DNA of 64,000 bases, taken from positions 186,001-250,000 of the forward strand of contig CATOTI010000002.1 in the NCBI GenBank assembly GCA_951813295.1, given 5' to 3'. Under the pieces are notes generated by a model that worked only from the letters and a program-made list of their open reading frames with translations, did not search any database and was not told the origin of the DNA. Positions 17,593-26,560 of this stretch are shown piece by piece. Both the position numbers and the translations under genes were made by a program. Source of the DNA: an uncultured Pseudomonadales bacterium (lineage in GTDB: Bacteria > Pseudomonadota > Gammaproteobacteria > Pseudomonadales > Azotimanducaceae). How positions within the stretch are numbered: the stretch's first letter is position 1; each line of letters begins with the position of its first letter.

Positions 17593-17619
17593 GGGCGAAC
17601 CGGCTCCCGCCGGTCGCCC
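17593..17619 (-). terminator. stem-loop downstream of glnA, possible terminator
   Basis: GGGCGAACCGGC (17593-17604) pairs with GCCGGTCGCCC (17609-17619) across a 4-nt loop, with one bulged base. It lies 60 bp beyond the glnA stop. There is no T-run in the glnA direction, so Rho-independent termination is doubtful; a 3'-end stabilising structure is an alternative. Nothing else is recognisable between 17471 and 17678. Confidence 0.4.
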
Positions 17620-17678
17620 GTGTGTTTAGCTCTGTGAAACTGTGACCCGTCGCGCGGATCGGCCAGTTTCAGTAAAAA

Positions 17679-18689
17679 CTAAGCCACTGCTTCCTTGGTC
17701 GTCTTCACGATCGCGGCCGCTACTTTGTAGGGATCCGCGTTCGAGGCGGGACGACGGTCTTCCAGACGACCCTTCCAGCCGTCCTCGACCGTACCGATCG
17801 GAATCCGGATGGACGCGCCACGGTCGGACACGCCGAAGCTGAACGTATTGATCGACTGCGTCTCGTGCGCACCGGTCAAACGTTCGTCGTTGTACGCCCC
17901 GTACACCGAGATATGACGTTCGATGTTCTTGCCGAACTCTTCACAGATCTTGGTGAACGTGTCTTCCTGCCCGTCTTCGCGCATCGGGCCGTTGGAGAAA
18001 TTGGCGTGCATGCCCGAGCCGTTCCAGTCTGTGTCACCGAGCGGCTTCGGGTGCCAGTTGATCGCCATGCCGTACTTTTCGCCGATACGCTCCAGGAGGT
18101 AGCGCGCGACCCACGTCTCGTCACCGGCGCGAGCGGCACCCTTGGCGAAGACCTGGAACTCCCACTGTCCCGCGGCGACTTCGCCGTTCGTGCCCTCGAC
18201 GTTGATACCGGCGTCGAGGCAGACATCGAGGTGCTCGTCCATCACTTCCCGACCGTAGGCGTTCATCGCGCCCACCGAACAGTAGTAAGGGCCTTGGGGG
18301 CGCGGATAACCGGTCGCGGGAAAGCCCGGCGGTAGATTTGTGTGGGGGTCCCAGAGGAAGTATTCCTGCTCGAAACCGAACCAGAAGTCGTCGTCGTCGT
18401 CTTCGATCGTCGCGCGGCCATTCGACTCGTGCGGCGTGCCGTCGGCATTCAGGACTTCCGTCATGACGAGGAACGCGTTCTTACGATCGGGATCGGGAAA
18501 GATCGCTACCGGCTTCAGCAGGCAATCCGAGGCACTGCCATCGGCCTGCTCGGTCGAACTGCCGTCGAACGACCACATCGGGCAGTCTTCCAACTTACCG
18601 CTAAAGTCGGATTCGACTCGCGTCTTGCTCCTGAGGCTCTGCGTCGGCTTGAAGCCGTCGAGCCAGATGTACTCGAGTTTTGATTTCAA
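17679..18689 (-). CDS. glnII: glutamine synthetase, eukaryotic-type GSII
   Basis: ATP-dependent ligation of ammonia to glutamate in the cytoplasm. At 336 residues it is far shorter than bacterial GSI (about 470) and has GSII signatures: EYIWLDG at the start, CPMWSFDGSSTEQADG, FGFEQEYFLWD, VEGTNGEVAAGQWEFQ (with metal-binding glutamates), NGSGMHANFSN and RGASIRIP. I choose the TTG at 18689 because AAAGGAG (18698-18704) sits 8 nt before it; an upstream TTG at 18713 would put that site inside the gene. GSII lacks the adenylylation site of GSI, so control is likely transcriptional, and a sigma-54/NtrC-like region lies upstream. Confidence 0.93.
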   Translation of the reverse strand: MKSKLEYIWLDGFKPTQSLRSKTRVESDFSGKLEDCPMWSFDGSSTEQADGSASDCLLKPVAIFPDPDRKNAFLVMTEVLNADGTPHESNGRATIEDDDDDFWFGFEQEYFLWDPHTNLPPGFPATGYPRPQGPYYCSVGAMNAYGREVMDEHLDVCLDAGINVEGTNGEVAAGQWEFQVFAKGAARAGDETWVARYLLERIGEKYGMAINWHPKPLGDTDWNGSGMHANFSNGPMREDGQEDTFTKICEEFGKNIERHISVYGAYNDERLTGAHETQSINTFSFGVSDRGASIRIPIGTVEDGWKGRLEDRRPASNADPYKVAAAIVKTTKEAVA

Positions 18690-18802
18690 ATTTGTCGCTC
18701 CTTTAATAACCAATCAATCAGCGGAAGCGGATTCCCCTTTCTCTTCCCTTGTGCCCCTCGATGACGCACGTTCGTTGTGCACCACCAATCGAAGCCGTTA
18801 CA

Positions 18803-18818
18803 AGCAAATACCACGCCA
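18803..18818 (-). promoter_or_regulatory. candidate sigma-54 (-24/-12) promoter of glnII
   Basis: On the minus strand the sequence is TGGCGTGGTATTTGCT. It keeps the essential GG-N10-GC spacing and matches the consensus TGGCAC-N5-TTGC at most positions. Transcription would start near 18792, giving a leader of about 100 nt before the TTG start. Presence of NtrC-like sites upstream supports it. Confidence 0.65.
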
Positions 18819-18921
18819 ACGTCACGAGCATCTGTTAGGGACCCATTGGGGTCCATTTCAGGGCTTTTTGACAGAGCACGCGCCGCGAATGGCGAACTTT
18901 AGCGCTTGTGGGGCCAGCGTT

Positions 18922-18967
18922 GGACCATTTTGGTGCGAGACGCGCAGGAACCGCACCAAAATGGATC
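18922..18967 (-). promoter_or_regulatory. two NtrC-like enhancer sites upstream of glnII
   Basis: GGACCATTTTGGTGC (18922-18936) and GCACCAAAATGGATC (18953-18967) each resemble the NtrC dyad GCACC-N5-GGTGC, with one and two mismatches. Their centres are 31 bp apart, about three helical turns, and lie near -137 and -168 relative to the predicted start. This is similar to the paired NtrC sites of enteric glnA. The facing half-sites also make a perfect 13-bp inverted repeat (18925-18937 with 18952-18964). Confidence 0.65.
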
Positions 18968-18977
18968 ACCCATCGAA

Positions 18978-20636
18978 TCAGGGTTTCAAGAGGTCCGGAT
19001 ACACCGAAAACCGGGTGTCCTGGCGCGTCGCAATCTCGACGACGCAGACCTTGCCTTCTTCATTCGCGCGCTTGGCGGCCTCGAGCGCGGGCGCAATGCC
19101 GTCGACGCTATCGACGTTGATCGCCTCGGCGCCACACGCACGAGCAATGCCGGCATAGTCTCCCGTCTGATTACCGGCCCCGAAACGCTGCATCGCAGTC
19201 GGCATCGACTTGTCGTAGCCACCCATCGTGCCGTTGTTGATCACGACGGTCGTGATCGGCACCTCACCGCGAACGGCGGTCTCGATCTCGAGCCCCGTGT
19301 GGCCGAAAGCGAGATCGCCCATGAAGTTCATGCAGAACTTCGACGGATCCGCGACCTTAGCGCCGACCGCGAGCGGGATGCCGTAGCCGAGGTGGGTCGT
19401 TTTCCCCCATCCGATGTATCCGCCCGGCGCACTCGCCTTGTAGAACGGCATGATCTGATCGCGCGGGTTACCCGCATCGTGCGTGAGGACCGAATTCGCG
19501 TGATCGACGACGTTGTTGATCTCGTTGATCACTCGGTACGGGTTGATCGGCGTCTCGTCGGAGTTCAGCAGTGGGGCCCACTCGGCGAGCCAGGCTTCGT
19601 GCGTCGTCCTGATCTCGCTGATCGTTTCCTGATCCGTCGCGCGACCACCTTCACCCACACTCGCCTTGAGTTCGTCGATCAAACTCTCGAGGGTGAGCTT
19701 TGCGTCACCCACGAGACCGATGTCGACGGCGTAGTCCTTGTTGATGTCGTCCGGCGAAACCGTCGAGTGGATGAGGAACTTGCCCGACGGAATCGAAATG
19801 CCGAACACGGTTCGGGTCAGACCCGTACCTATGGCGAGCACGACGTCGGACTCACCGAGCCACTTCCATACGGTTCGTGGTGCGGTGCGGTTCGCCGAAC
19901 CAAGCGCCAGCGGGTGATCGTCCGGGAAGGCGCTCTTGCCCTGCATTGACGTCACCACCGGGATCTGGGCGAGCTCCGCAAACTGCCGGAGTTCTTCCGT
20001 CGCTTCGGAATAGAGAACGCCCTGGCCCGCATAGATCAACGGCCGTTTGGCACCGAGGAGGGCCCGCAGAGCATCCTGGACGTCACCGCGGCTCGGCGCG
20101 TAGCGCATCGTCGTCGACGGCTGGTAGGCCTCGGCCGCACCTTCGGGCGCTTCCTGTGCCATGACATCGCCATGCATTTCGACCATCACCGGTCCCGGTC
20201 GGCCCTGTTTCGCCGTATGGAATGCACGGCGAATCTGCGTCGTCGTTCGATCGGGTCGATCGATCGAGACCGCCAGCTTCGTGATGCTCTCGTAGCTCTT
20301 CCGCGCGGAAAAGTTAGGCGCCACGTCGTAGCCGGCAAGCCCGTGTCCACCCGGCAGGTAGACCATTGGCACGGCTTCGCCCCAAGCTTGGGCGATGCCG
20401 CCGAACGAGTTTTCGACACCCGGCCCGGATTGTGATGCGAACACGCCGAGACTCTTACCCCGCGTCTGACGACTGAAGCCGTCCGCGGCGTTAATGCCCC
20501 CACGTTCCTGACGGAAGACCAGCGGCCGGATACCGACCTTAGCGGCGGCCTCGATGAGTGGATTGGCTGGAAAACACGGGAGCCATTCCACGCCTTCCTT
20601 CTTCAGACACTGTGCGACCAAATCGTAACCATTCAA
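18978..20636 (-). CDS. thiamine-diphosphate-dependent enzyme, acetolactate-synthase-like, function unknown
   Basis: A 552-residue three-domain ThDP enzyme. E44 in FRQERGGINAADGFSR is the cofactor-activating glutamate. The Mg-ThDP motif is MGDLAFGHTGLEIETA followed by VVINNGTMGGYDK near residues 455-490. The central domain (LIYAGQGVLYSEA) is the acetolactate-synthase/benzoylformate-decarboxylase type. The order is typical of acetolactate synthase, oxalyl-CoA decarboxylase and 2-hydroxyacyl-CoA lyase, and I cannot choose between them. No small regulatory subunit gene follows, which speaks against biosynthetic IlvB. A strong GGGAGGG site precedes the ATG. It is the upstream neighbour of glnII, separated from it by that gene's control region. 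Confidence 0.85.
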   Translation of the reverse strand: MNGYDLVAQCLKKEGVEWLPCFPANPLIEAAAKVGIRPLVFRQERGGINAADGFSRQTRGKSLGVFASQSGPGVENSFGGIAQAWGEAVPMVYLPGGHGLAGYDVAPNFSARKSYESITKLAVSIDRPDRTTTQIRRAFHTAKQGRPGPVMVEMHGDVMAQEAPEGAAEAYQPSTTMRYAPSRGDVQDALRALLGAKRPLIYAGQGVLYSEATEELRQFAELAQIPVVTSMQGKSAFPDDHPLALGSANRTAPRTVWKWLGESDVVLAIGTGLTRTVFGISIPSGKFLIHSTVSPDDINKDYAVDIGLVGDAKLTLESLIDELKASVGEGGRATDQETISEIRTTHEAWLAEWAPLLNSDETPINPYRVINEINNVVDHANSVLTHDAGNPRDQIMPFYKASAPGGYIGWGKTTHLGYGIPLAVGAKVADPSKFCMNFMGDLAFGHTGLEIETAVRGEVPITTVVINNGTMGGYDKSMPTAMQRFGAGNQTGDYAGIARACGAEAINVDSVDGIAPALEAAKRANEEGKVCVVEIATRQDTRFSVYPDLLKP

Positions 20637-20696
20637 GGTCGTCCCTCCCCTCTAGACCTCTTAACGAAGCGAAGAAGCCTAGCATCTTGAGCGGGG

Positions 20697-21284
20697 TCAA
20701 TCGGCACCGTGACCACGAAAAGCATCCGCGGCAAACACGAGCGCGGTTTCGCGAACGTCATCGGGCCAGGTTTTGGTCTCGGCGACGAAACGTTCGCGCG
20801 ACGGTGCGTAGAGCGCTCGAATCGCCTCTTCGAAACCCGGCAGGTTGCCGGCGATCGCGGTCATGAAGCCGTGCGCCCGGTGTTGGGCGTTCTTCACCGG
20901 GTCGTCATCCGAGCGACGGGCGCGATCGACCAGGCGCCGCAACGTAGGCGACGGGCCACCAGGCTGCGCGTCGAGCCAAGCCCAATGGCGCGGCAGGAGT
21001 GTCACTTCGCGGCCGACGACACCGAGCTTCGGGCGGCCTCGCCGACGCTTTTCGGCAGGCGGTTGCGTACTCGCCCGATAGCGAATCCGAACGTCCTCGA
21101 CAGTGCCGGAGAGATCGAGATCGAGTTGCCGGCCCGTTCCGGAATCAAAAACCAGGATCGGCCGGCCACGCTCCTCGGGCGGCAACGTTTTGACGTGCTC
21201 GAAACAACCAACGGCCACGGCTTCGAGCGTTCCCTCGACGATGGAGCGCATTTCATCAAAAGCGACATAGGCGGTCGCGGGCAT
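20697..21284 (-). CDS. DUF2239 family protein
   Basis: Soluble protein of 195 residues that I recognise as DUF2239. An N-terminal half with ILVFDSGTGRQLDLDLSGT is followed by a basic linker RRRGRPKLG (about 80-88) that looks like an AT-hook. The segment EVTLLPRHWAWLDAQPGGPS and RRLVDRARR complete the conserved region, and the helical tail contains HGFMTAIAGNLPGFEEAIRALYA. The AT-hook-like patch suggests nucleic acid contact, but the function of the family is not known to me. It stands alone; upstream is a short AT-rich stretch before hisI in the opposite direction. Confidence 0.8.
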   Translation of the reverse strand: MPATAYVAFDEMRSIVEGTLEAVAVGCFEHVKTLPPEERGRPILVFDSGTGRQLDLDLSGTVEDVRIRYRASTQPPAEKRRRGRPKLGVVGREVTLLPRHWAWLDAQPGGPSPTLRRLVDRARRSDDDPVKNAQHRAHGFMTAIAGNLPGFEEAIRALYAPSRERFVAETKTWPDDVRETALVFAADAFRGHGAD

Positions 21285-21439
21285 CGTCTGCTCCTCAATT
21301 TAGTGGCTAGCGCCACGAGGCGCGCGATCCTACAAGAATACCTCGTTTTTACCAAGGTAAAAATAGTCGACGGCATGGACCGACCTATCCCGGACACCAG
21401 AATTGACTAACATGGCCGCCCGATTCGACCGAGACGGTC

Positions 21440-21820
21440 ATGAGCGGCCCTGATTTCGACAAATCACCGTTGATTCCCGCCATCGCCCAGGACGATGACT
21501 CCGGCCATGTCCTGATGCTCGCCTATATGAACCGCGAGTCGTACGCCGAGACGCTGCGCACTCGACGCGTCTGCTACTACAGTCGTAGCCGCGAGCGGCT
21601 ATGGCGCAAGGGCGAAGAGAGTGGCCACGTTCAGCACCTGCGGCACATCTACTACGACTGCGACGCCGATACGATCCTCGTCAAGGTCGAGCAGGTCGGT
21701 GGGGCCGCCTGCCACGAAGGTTTCGAGAGCTGTTTCTTCACGGAGATCGATCCCGAAACCGGAAACGAGACGGTGATCGGAGAACGCGTGTTCGACCCGG
21801 CAGCGGTTTACGAGCAATAG
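21440..21820 (+). CDS. hisI: phosphoribosyl-AMP cyclohydrolase
   Basis: Third step of histidine biosynthesis: opens the purine ring of phosphoribosyl-AMP. At 126 residues it is the monofunctional form, without the HisE domain. The core [20 protein letters not shown] is followed by the metal site [11 protein letters not shown] (D72, D74, D76 region) and the zinc cysteines of [13 protein letters not shown]. It is isolated from the other his genes, apart from hisC at 52956 in this window. Confidence 0.93.
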   Translation: MSGPDFDKSPLIPAIAQDDDSGHVLMLAYMNRESYAETLRTRRVCYYSRSRERLWRKGEESGHVQHLRHIYYDCDADTILVKVEQVGGAACHEGFESCFFTEIDPETGNETVIGERVFDPAAVYEQ

Positions 21821-21873
21821 ATCGGTTAGGCCGGCGCATTCCTGTACCGGCGGAGACTTACGACCCGTCTGAC

Positions 21874-22785
21874 CTATTTCGCGAGTCGCGGGAAACTCTG
21901 CGAGCCGGACAGGTACGGGAAGACATCGTCGAACCCGATCAGTTCGCGCATGAGGTTAGGATCGCCACAGTCGTCCCATGGCTCGTCGGCCATTGTCACC
22001 TTGAGGTTTTCCTGCGGCAGCACCGACTGATGGCGGTAGTAAGCGACGTAGTTCAGGCGAACACCCTTCGTACGCTTCGGATACGCGCCGTGCCAGGTCG
22101 CACCGTGCCAGACGATCACGTCGCCACGTTCACAATCGACGGGCTTGGCAAGCTTCACCGCGTCGGGGAAACTCGGATGCCGCCCGAATCGATGTGAACC
22201 TGGGACATAGGCGAGGGCGCCATTGTCGAGGTTGTAGTCCGATAGCGCCCACGTCGCGTTAGCCGTGAGTGCGGTCGTCCCCCAAGGCAATGGATTTGGT
22301 GCCTGGTCGGCGTGCAACCCCAGCGATTCGCCGTAGCCGTGCTCACCCTGCCACTTGAGGAAGCTGTTCGCGCTCGACAACCGTCGCGCCTTCGCGCCGT
22401 TCGGCAACCGACCGATCATGTGGTCCATGAGCGCATCGACCGACGGATTGAGCGTCAGGTCACGGAACGCGCGGTGTGTCTTGAGCAGCTGTTGAAAGAG
22501 CACCTGGGTGGGATCCGGATCGCCCGGCTGGCGCAGAAAGCTGGCCTGGCTTTCAGGCCAGACCAGTTCGCCTTCGGGGCCGTTCTCCATCGAGATGGGA
22601 CATCCGCCCGTCACGCGCGTGAACGCATCGAGCAACTCGGACTGACACGTATCCAGCAGGTCCGGATCGACGCCGGTAACCGAAGCCGGCACGACCGTCA
22701 GTCCGTCGGCCTCGAGTTCGAGCACGTATTGCTCGAGCCCGAGGTCTCGGATCTCGTCACTCAGCGTCGTCGCATTCGTTTTCAT
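21874..22785 (-). CDS. phytanoyl-CoA dioxygenase (PhyH) family Fe(II)/2-oxoglutarate oxygenase
   Basis: Non-haem iron dioxygenase of 303 residues. Iron ligands are H158-x-D160 in SLGLHADQAPN and a distal histidine at 227 or 232 in VWHGATWHGAYPKR; R238 is placed to bind 2-oxoglutarate. DNGALAYVPGSHRFGRH is the typical PhyH strand. The family hydroxylates branched acyl-CoAs and many small molecules. It follows an SDR gene by 10 bp, so an alpha-hydroxylation then oxidation pair is plausible. The substrate is not determined. Confidence 0.88.
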   Translation of the reverse strand: MKTNATTLSDEIRDLGLEQYVLELEADGLTVVPASVTGVDPDLLDTCQSELLDAFTRVTGGCPISMENGPEGELVWPESQASFLRQPGDPDPTQVLFQQLLKTHRAFRDLTLNPSVDALMDHMIGRLPNGAKARRLSSANSFLKWQGEHGYGESLGLHADQAPNPLPWGTTALTANATWALSDYNLDNGALAYVPGSHRFGRHPSFPDAVKLAKPVDCERGDVIVWHGATWHGAYPKRTKGVRLNYVAYYRHQSVLPQENLKVTMADEPWDDCGDPNLMRELIGFDDVFPYLSGSQSFPRLAK

Positions 22786-22795
22786 GCTGTTCCTC

Positions 22796-23569
22796 TCAAG
22801 CGTTGCGGATCGTCAACCCACCATCGACGGGCAGCGTCGCGCCTGTAATGAACGATGCCGCCGGCAGCACGAGGGACAGCGTGCCGTGGGCCACTTCTTC
22901 GGGATCCGCATAACGCCGAAGCGCAACACGTCGGCGGGCATAGAGGTGCTTCTGCTCCTCGGGGATCGCGTCGGTGAGTCCTGTCCGGATGGGTCCCGGG
23001 CAGATGCAATTCACGGTGATCCCCTCGGCACCGAAGTCGACGGCGAGCGCGCGCGTCAGGCCGATGACCCCGGTCTTTGCCGCCGTGTACGGACTCGTGT
23101 GCCGCGTCGCGCCAAGACCTTCCGTGCTCGCGATGTTGACGATCCGGGCGCTATCGGATTGCCGCAACCAGGGTAGCGCCGCGCGAATCGTGCGCATGTG
23201 CGCGGTGAGCAGCACGTCCATCGCGCGGTTCCACGTCGCCTCGTACTCATCGCCGTCGATTTCGCCGCCCGCGCCGATACCCGCGTTGTTGATCAGTATG
23301 TCGATACCACCAAACCGTTCGGCAATCTCGGGGATGACCCGCTCGACGGCCGCAGCGTCGGCGACGTCGAGAAACCACCGTTCCGCCGAGTAGCCCGCGT
23401 CGCGGATTTCGGCCAGAACGTCGTCGAGCGCCGGATTGATATCGGTGAGCGCAACATGTGCGCCCTCGTCGGCAAAGAGTGCGGCCGTTGCCCGGCCCAT
23501 CCCACTGGCTGCACCTGTCACGATCGCGACCCGGCCTTCGATCGACCGACTGAGCTTGGTTAACCGCAC
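22796..23569 (-). CDS. short-chain dehydrogenase/reductase
   Basis: Classical SDR of 257 residues. The cofactor motif TGAASGMG is at 18-25, DINPALDD follows strand 2, NNAG is at 94-97, and the catalytic S148, Y161 and K165 are all present (NIAST, SPYTAAKTG). The aspartate after strand 2 favours NAD(H). The GTG start at 23569 has GGGAGGGG close upstream. It is the first gene of a two-gene unit with the PhyH-type dioxygenase and may oxidise its hydroxylated product. Confidence 0.9.
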   Translation of the reverse strand: MRLTKLSRSIEGRVAIVTGAASGMGRATAALFADEGAHVALTDINPALDDVLAEIRDAGYSAERWFLDVADAAAVERVIPEIAERFGGIDILINNAGIGAGGEIDGDEYEATWNRAMDVLLTAHMRTIRAALPWLRQSDSARIVNIASTEGLGATRHTSPYTAAKTGVIGLTRALAVDFGAEGITVNCICPGPIRTGLTDAIPEEQKHLYARRRVALRRYADPEEVAHGTLSLVLPAASFITGATLPVDGGLTIRNA

Positions 23570-23651
23570 CGACCCCTCCCTGAGTTAGTTGAGCGCGTTA
23601 TCGTAAACCACCACCCACACGCCGCGTGCGTTCTCGAGGAAGCGTTTCAAC

Positions 23652-24104
23652 ATGATCACACTCGACGAGATCACACGCGCCAACATCCACGCGGTACTCG
23701 CGCTCAATGTCAGGGAAGATCAACTCGCCGGTTATCCCCGATCGAACGCCTACTCGATTGCGGAGGGCTCCTTCCCGCCCGACGATGACCCGGTTTGGAT
23801 GCGCGCGATCGCAAAAAGCGGCACGCCGATCGGCTTCATCATGACGTCTGAGCGACCGTCAGAGGGCGCGTACTTCATCTGGCGGATGATGATCGACGCC
23901 CGCCATCAAGCGGCGGGGCACGGCGCCAAGGCAATGAGCCTTCTGATCGAGCGAATCAAAGCGACTGCGAATCCACGCGTGCTTTTGCTCAGTCATCTCG
24001 AGACGAATGTCCACGCCGGACGCTTTTACGAGCGCGTCGGCTTCACTTACACAGGGCGCGATCTCGGCGGCGGGGATCTGGAGATGTCGATGCGCTTCGA
24101 CTGA
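23652..24104 (+). CDS. GNAT family N-acetyltransferase
   Basis: Single GNAT domain of 150 residues. The acetyl-CoA-binding segment is HQAAGHGAKAMSLLIERIKA (about 92-111), a variant of Q/RxxGxG/A, and the end ETNVHAGRFYERVGFTYTGR is the typical last strand and helix. The substrate is unknown; the form resembles spermidine or small-molecule acetyltransferases (start MITLDEITRANIHAVLAL). It is isolated and ends 12 bp before the tRNA-Lys gene on the other strand. Confidence 0.82.
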   Translation: MITLDEITRANIHAVLALNVREDQLAGYPRSNAYSIAEGSFPPDDDPVWMRAIAKSGTPIGFIMTSERPSEGAYFIWRMMIDARHQAAGHGAKAMSLLIERIKATANPRVLLLSHLETNVHAGRFYERVGFTYTGRDLGGGDLEMSMRFD

Positions 24105-24116
24105 AGCAAGGAAAGT

Positions 24117-24192
24117 TGGTGGGCCGTCTGGGGCTCGAACCCAGGACCAACGGGTTAAAAGCCCGCTGCTCTACCAACTGAGCTAACGACCC
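24117..24192 (-). tRNA. tRNA-Lys (anticodon UUU)
   Basis: On the minus strand the 76-nt gene folds as a full cloverleaf. The acceptor GGGTCGT pairs with ACGGCCC with one G-T pair, the D arm holds AGCTCAGTTGGTAGAGC, the anticodon loop is CTTTTAA, the T arm is TGGGTTCGAGCCCCA, and CCA is encoded. It lies downstream of queC, the position it has in Pseudomonas-like genomes. Confidence 0.97.
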
Positions 24193-24290
24193 AGCATCGA
24201 CAGGGCGCGCATTGTATTCATCCGACCCTGAACGCGACAAGGCATCGCACGAGCCCCGCGGTGCGAAACGTGCGGTTTTTCCTTTTTTAC

Positions 24291-24983
24291 CTACCGATAA
24301 CGTGTCGGATCCGGAACACCCGCGGTTTCGAATCCTTCACGGCGGATGACGCAGGAATCACAGACGCCGCAGGCGCGCCCTTCTTCGTCGGCCTGGTAGC
24401 AAGACACGGTCATGGCGTAATCGACACCGAGATCGATCCCACGCTCGATGATCTCGGCCTTCGTCCAATGGATGAGCGGCGCATGTACCCCAACGCGTTC
24501 GCCCTCGACGCCCATCGCCGTCGCCACGTTCGCCAGCGTTTCGAATGCCTCGATGAAAGCCGGACGACAGTCCGGATAGCCCGAGTAATCGACCGCATTC
24601 GCGCCGATGAAAAGATCGCGAGCCGCCAACACTTCGGCCCAGCCGAGCGCCAGACTCAGGAAAACCGTGTTGCGCGCTGGCACGTAGGTGATCGGGATCT
24701 CATCGGATCGCTCCGTCGGGACATCGATGGTGTGATCGGTGAGCGCCGAACCGCCGAACGCGCCGAGGTCGATCGGAAATTCACGATGCTCGCGAGCGCC
24801 GAGTTCACGCGCAATGCGCCGCGCCGCGTTCAGTTCCGCCACGTGACGCTGGCCGTAGAGGAATGAGATGGCGTAGCAATCGAATCCCTCCTCACGCGCG
24901 AGCGCGAGGACCGTGGCCGAATCGAGCCCGCCCGAGACGAGCACCACCGCTTTTCGCCGTTCGTTTCCCAGTTCAATCGTCAT
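24291..24983 (-). CDS. queC: 7-cyano-7-deazaguanine synthase
   Basis: Converts 7-carboxy-7-deazaguanine to preQ0 using ATP and ammonia, for queuosine. At 230 residues it has the PP-loop SGGLDS near residue 18 and the C-terminal zinc cysteines in [19 protein letters not shown] set the start at the ATG 24983 just before [14 protein letters not shown]; an upstream in-frame extension to 25169 lies inside queE and has no homology. Only 2 bp separate it from the queE stop. Confidence 0.95.
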   Translation of the reverse strand: MTIELGNERRKAVVLVSGGLDSATVLALAREEGFDCYAISFLYGQRHVAELNAARRIARELGAREHREFPIDLGAFGGSALTDHTIDVPTERSDEIPITYVPARNTVFLSLALGWAEVLAARDLFIGANAVDYSGYPDCRPAFIEAFETLANVATAMGVEGERVGVHAPLIHWTKAEIIERGIDLGVDYAMTVSCYQADEEGRACGVCDSCVIRREGFETAGVPDPTRYR

Positions 24984-24985
24984 GC

Positions 24986-25657
24986 CTACCGCCCCGGTTC
25001 GTCGCCCCAAAGCGTTTTGTGGAGCTGGATCTGCAGACGCACCGGTAGGCCATCGGCGAGAATCCACTCCGCCAGATCGGCCGGGTCGACTTGGTCCGCC
25101 GACGGGGAAAACCAGACCGCGGCCACACGATCGAGCAGGTCGAACTCGGCGCACTTCATCCGCGCCCACTCGTAGTCGTCACGGTCACAGATGACAAACT
25201 TCACCTGATCGGTCGACGTCAGTTCGCCAATGTTTTCATAGCGGTTGCGGTGAACTTCCTTCGAGCCCGGGGTCTTGAGGTCGACGACGCGGCTGACACG
25301 AGGATCCACGTTCGTCACGTCGAGCGCACCGCTCGTCTCGATCGAGACGCTGAACCCCTCGTCGCACAACGCTTCCATCAGATCGTGAACGCCAGGCTGT
25401 GCCAGCGGTTCACCACCCGTGACACAAACCCGGCGCGCGGGAAAATCCTTCACGCGCTTGAGGATCGTGTCCTGCGTCTGAAGCTCACCGCCCGAGAACG
25501 CGTACGTCGTGTCGCAGTACTGGCAGCGCAGCGGGCAGCCGGTCAGGCGTACGAACGTCGTCGGGTAGCCTGCATCGAGCGCTTCGCCCTGCAGGGAGTA
25601 GAAGATTTCGCTCAACCGAAGTCGGTTCGGCCGCTCGGGCGCGTTTCCGCTCGTCAC
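24986..25657 (-). CDS. queE: 7-carboxy-7-deazaguanine synthase
   Basis: Radical SAM enzyme of 223 residues that contracts the pterin ring in queuosine synthesis. The cluster motif is C41-x3-C45-x2-C48 ([16 protein letters not shown]), with SLQGE at 21-25 and VTGGEPL for SAM binding. The start overlaps the stop of cpoB by 4 bp. The next gene, queC, performs the following step. Confidence 0.95.
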   Translation of the reverse strand: MTSGNAPERPNRLRLSEIFYSLQGEALDAGYPTTFVRLTGCPLRCQYCDTTYAFSGGELQTQDTILKRVKDFPARRVCVTGGEPLAQPGVHDLMEALCDEGFSVSIETSGALDVTNVDPRVSRVVDLKTPGSKEVHRNRYENIGELTSTDQVKFVICDRDDYEWARMKCAEFDLLDRVAAVWFSPSADQVDPADLAEWILADGLPVRLQIQLHKTLWGDEPGR

Positions 25658-26484
25658 GGGCTCGCGCGTAACTCCGCCGCGTAGGCACTCGCGAGGTCGG
25701 CCGAGTCGGCGTTCGGGAACTCGTTCGTCACCCGTTCGAGGTAGCGCAGTGCAGCGCTCGTATCACCAAGGCGGTGATAAACGACGCCCAGCTTGTAGAG
25801 CGCATCGGCCGCTTTTGCGTGTTCCGGGTAGAGGCTCTCGAGCTGGCGGAAGTTCTGTCGCGCGAGTTCGGTGTTGTCCGTCGCAAGATACAACTCGCCC
25901 ATCCAGTAGAACGCGTTCGGCGTCAGGACACCGTTCGGATATTCGTTCAGGAACGTCGCAAACCGCTGGATAGCCGCCTCGAACAACGTCGTTCGCTCGA
26001 CACCGCTCGCACCGCGCGCATCTTCCACGAGCGCGATCGCCTGCGCGTATGCCGCGCGTTCGTCCGGTTCATCCGTTGCCGCATCGGTGATGGGCCGATT
26101 CTGTGGCGACGGATCCTGAACCGTCGGCGGGGCAGTCGTTCCCGCCCGACTCAATTCGAGCAACCGACGGTCGATATCGATGTAGCGGTCGCGTTGTTCT
26201 TTCAGCAACCGATCGACTCGATATTTCTGCTCCTCGAAAAGGCCCTGCAATCGCCGGACTTCGTCTTTGAGCGTTTGCACTTCCATGTAGAGCGACATCA
26301 ACCCGTCACGCGCGACGTCATCACCACTCGCGTCGAACTGATTGGCGGCTTCGGCCGGTGCGCGGCGTTCCGATTCGGCCGAGCGATCCTCGACGGGAAC
26401 GGCAGCGTTTCCAGCGGTGGTCATCACCAACGCTAGCGCAACGCACACAGTTCGAAGTCGTTTCATCAGTCGATCATCATTCAT
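25654..26484 (-). CDS. cpoB: cell division coordinator CpoB (YbgF)
   Basis: Periplasmic partner of TolA and PBP1B linking outer-membrane constriction to peptidoglycan synthesis. From the ATG at 26484 it has 276 residues; a second ATG at 26466 begins MKRLRTVCVALALVMTTAG, the signal peptide. A predicted coiled coil (SLYMEVQTLKDEVRRLQGLF and following) precedes a TPR domain, where AFYWMGELYL and ADALYKLGVVYHRLGD mark repeats. It follows pal but a strong terminator stands between them, so it may have its own promoter. Confidence 0.92.
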   Translation of the reverse strand: MNDDRLMKRLRTVCVALALVMTTAGNAAVPVEDRSAESERRAPAEAANQFDASGDDVARDGLMSLYMEVQTLKDEVRRLQGLFEEQKYRVDRLLKEQRDRYIDIDRRLLELSRAGTTAPPTVQDPSPQNRPITDAATDEPDERAAYAQAIALVEDARGASGVERTTLFEAAIQRFATFLNEYPNGVLTPNAFYWMGELYLATDNTELARQNFRQLESLYPEHAKAADALYKLGVVYHRLGDTSAALRYLERVTNEFPNADSADLASAYAAELRASP

Positions 26485-26560
26485 CAGGAGTTTCCTCGTG
26501 ATATGAGACTCGTCGAAACCGTGTCCGCTCTGCGCCGGCGCATGAATCGTCGGGCTGAAT

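Noticed and set aside
17593..17619. Confident Rho-independent terminator of glnII
   Set aside because: The stem is good but no T-run follows in the gene's direction, so it is listed only as a possible structure.
24117..24192. tRNA-Lys as an integration site
   Set aside because: No integrase gene and no direct repeat of the tRNA 3' end is visible nearby; the flanking gene order is the conserved one.
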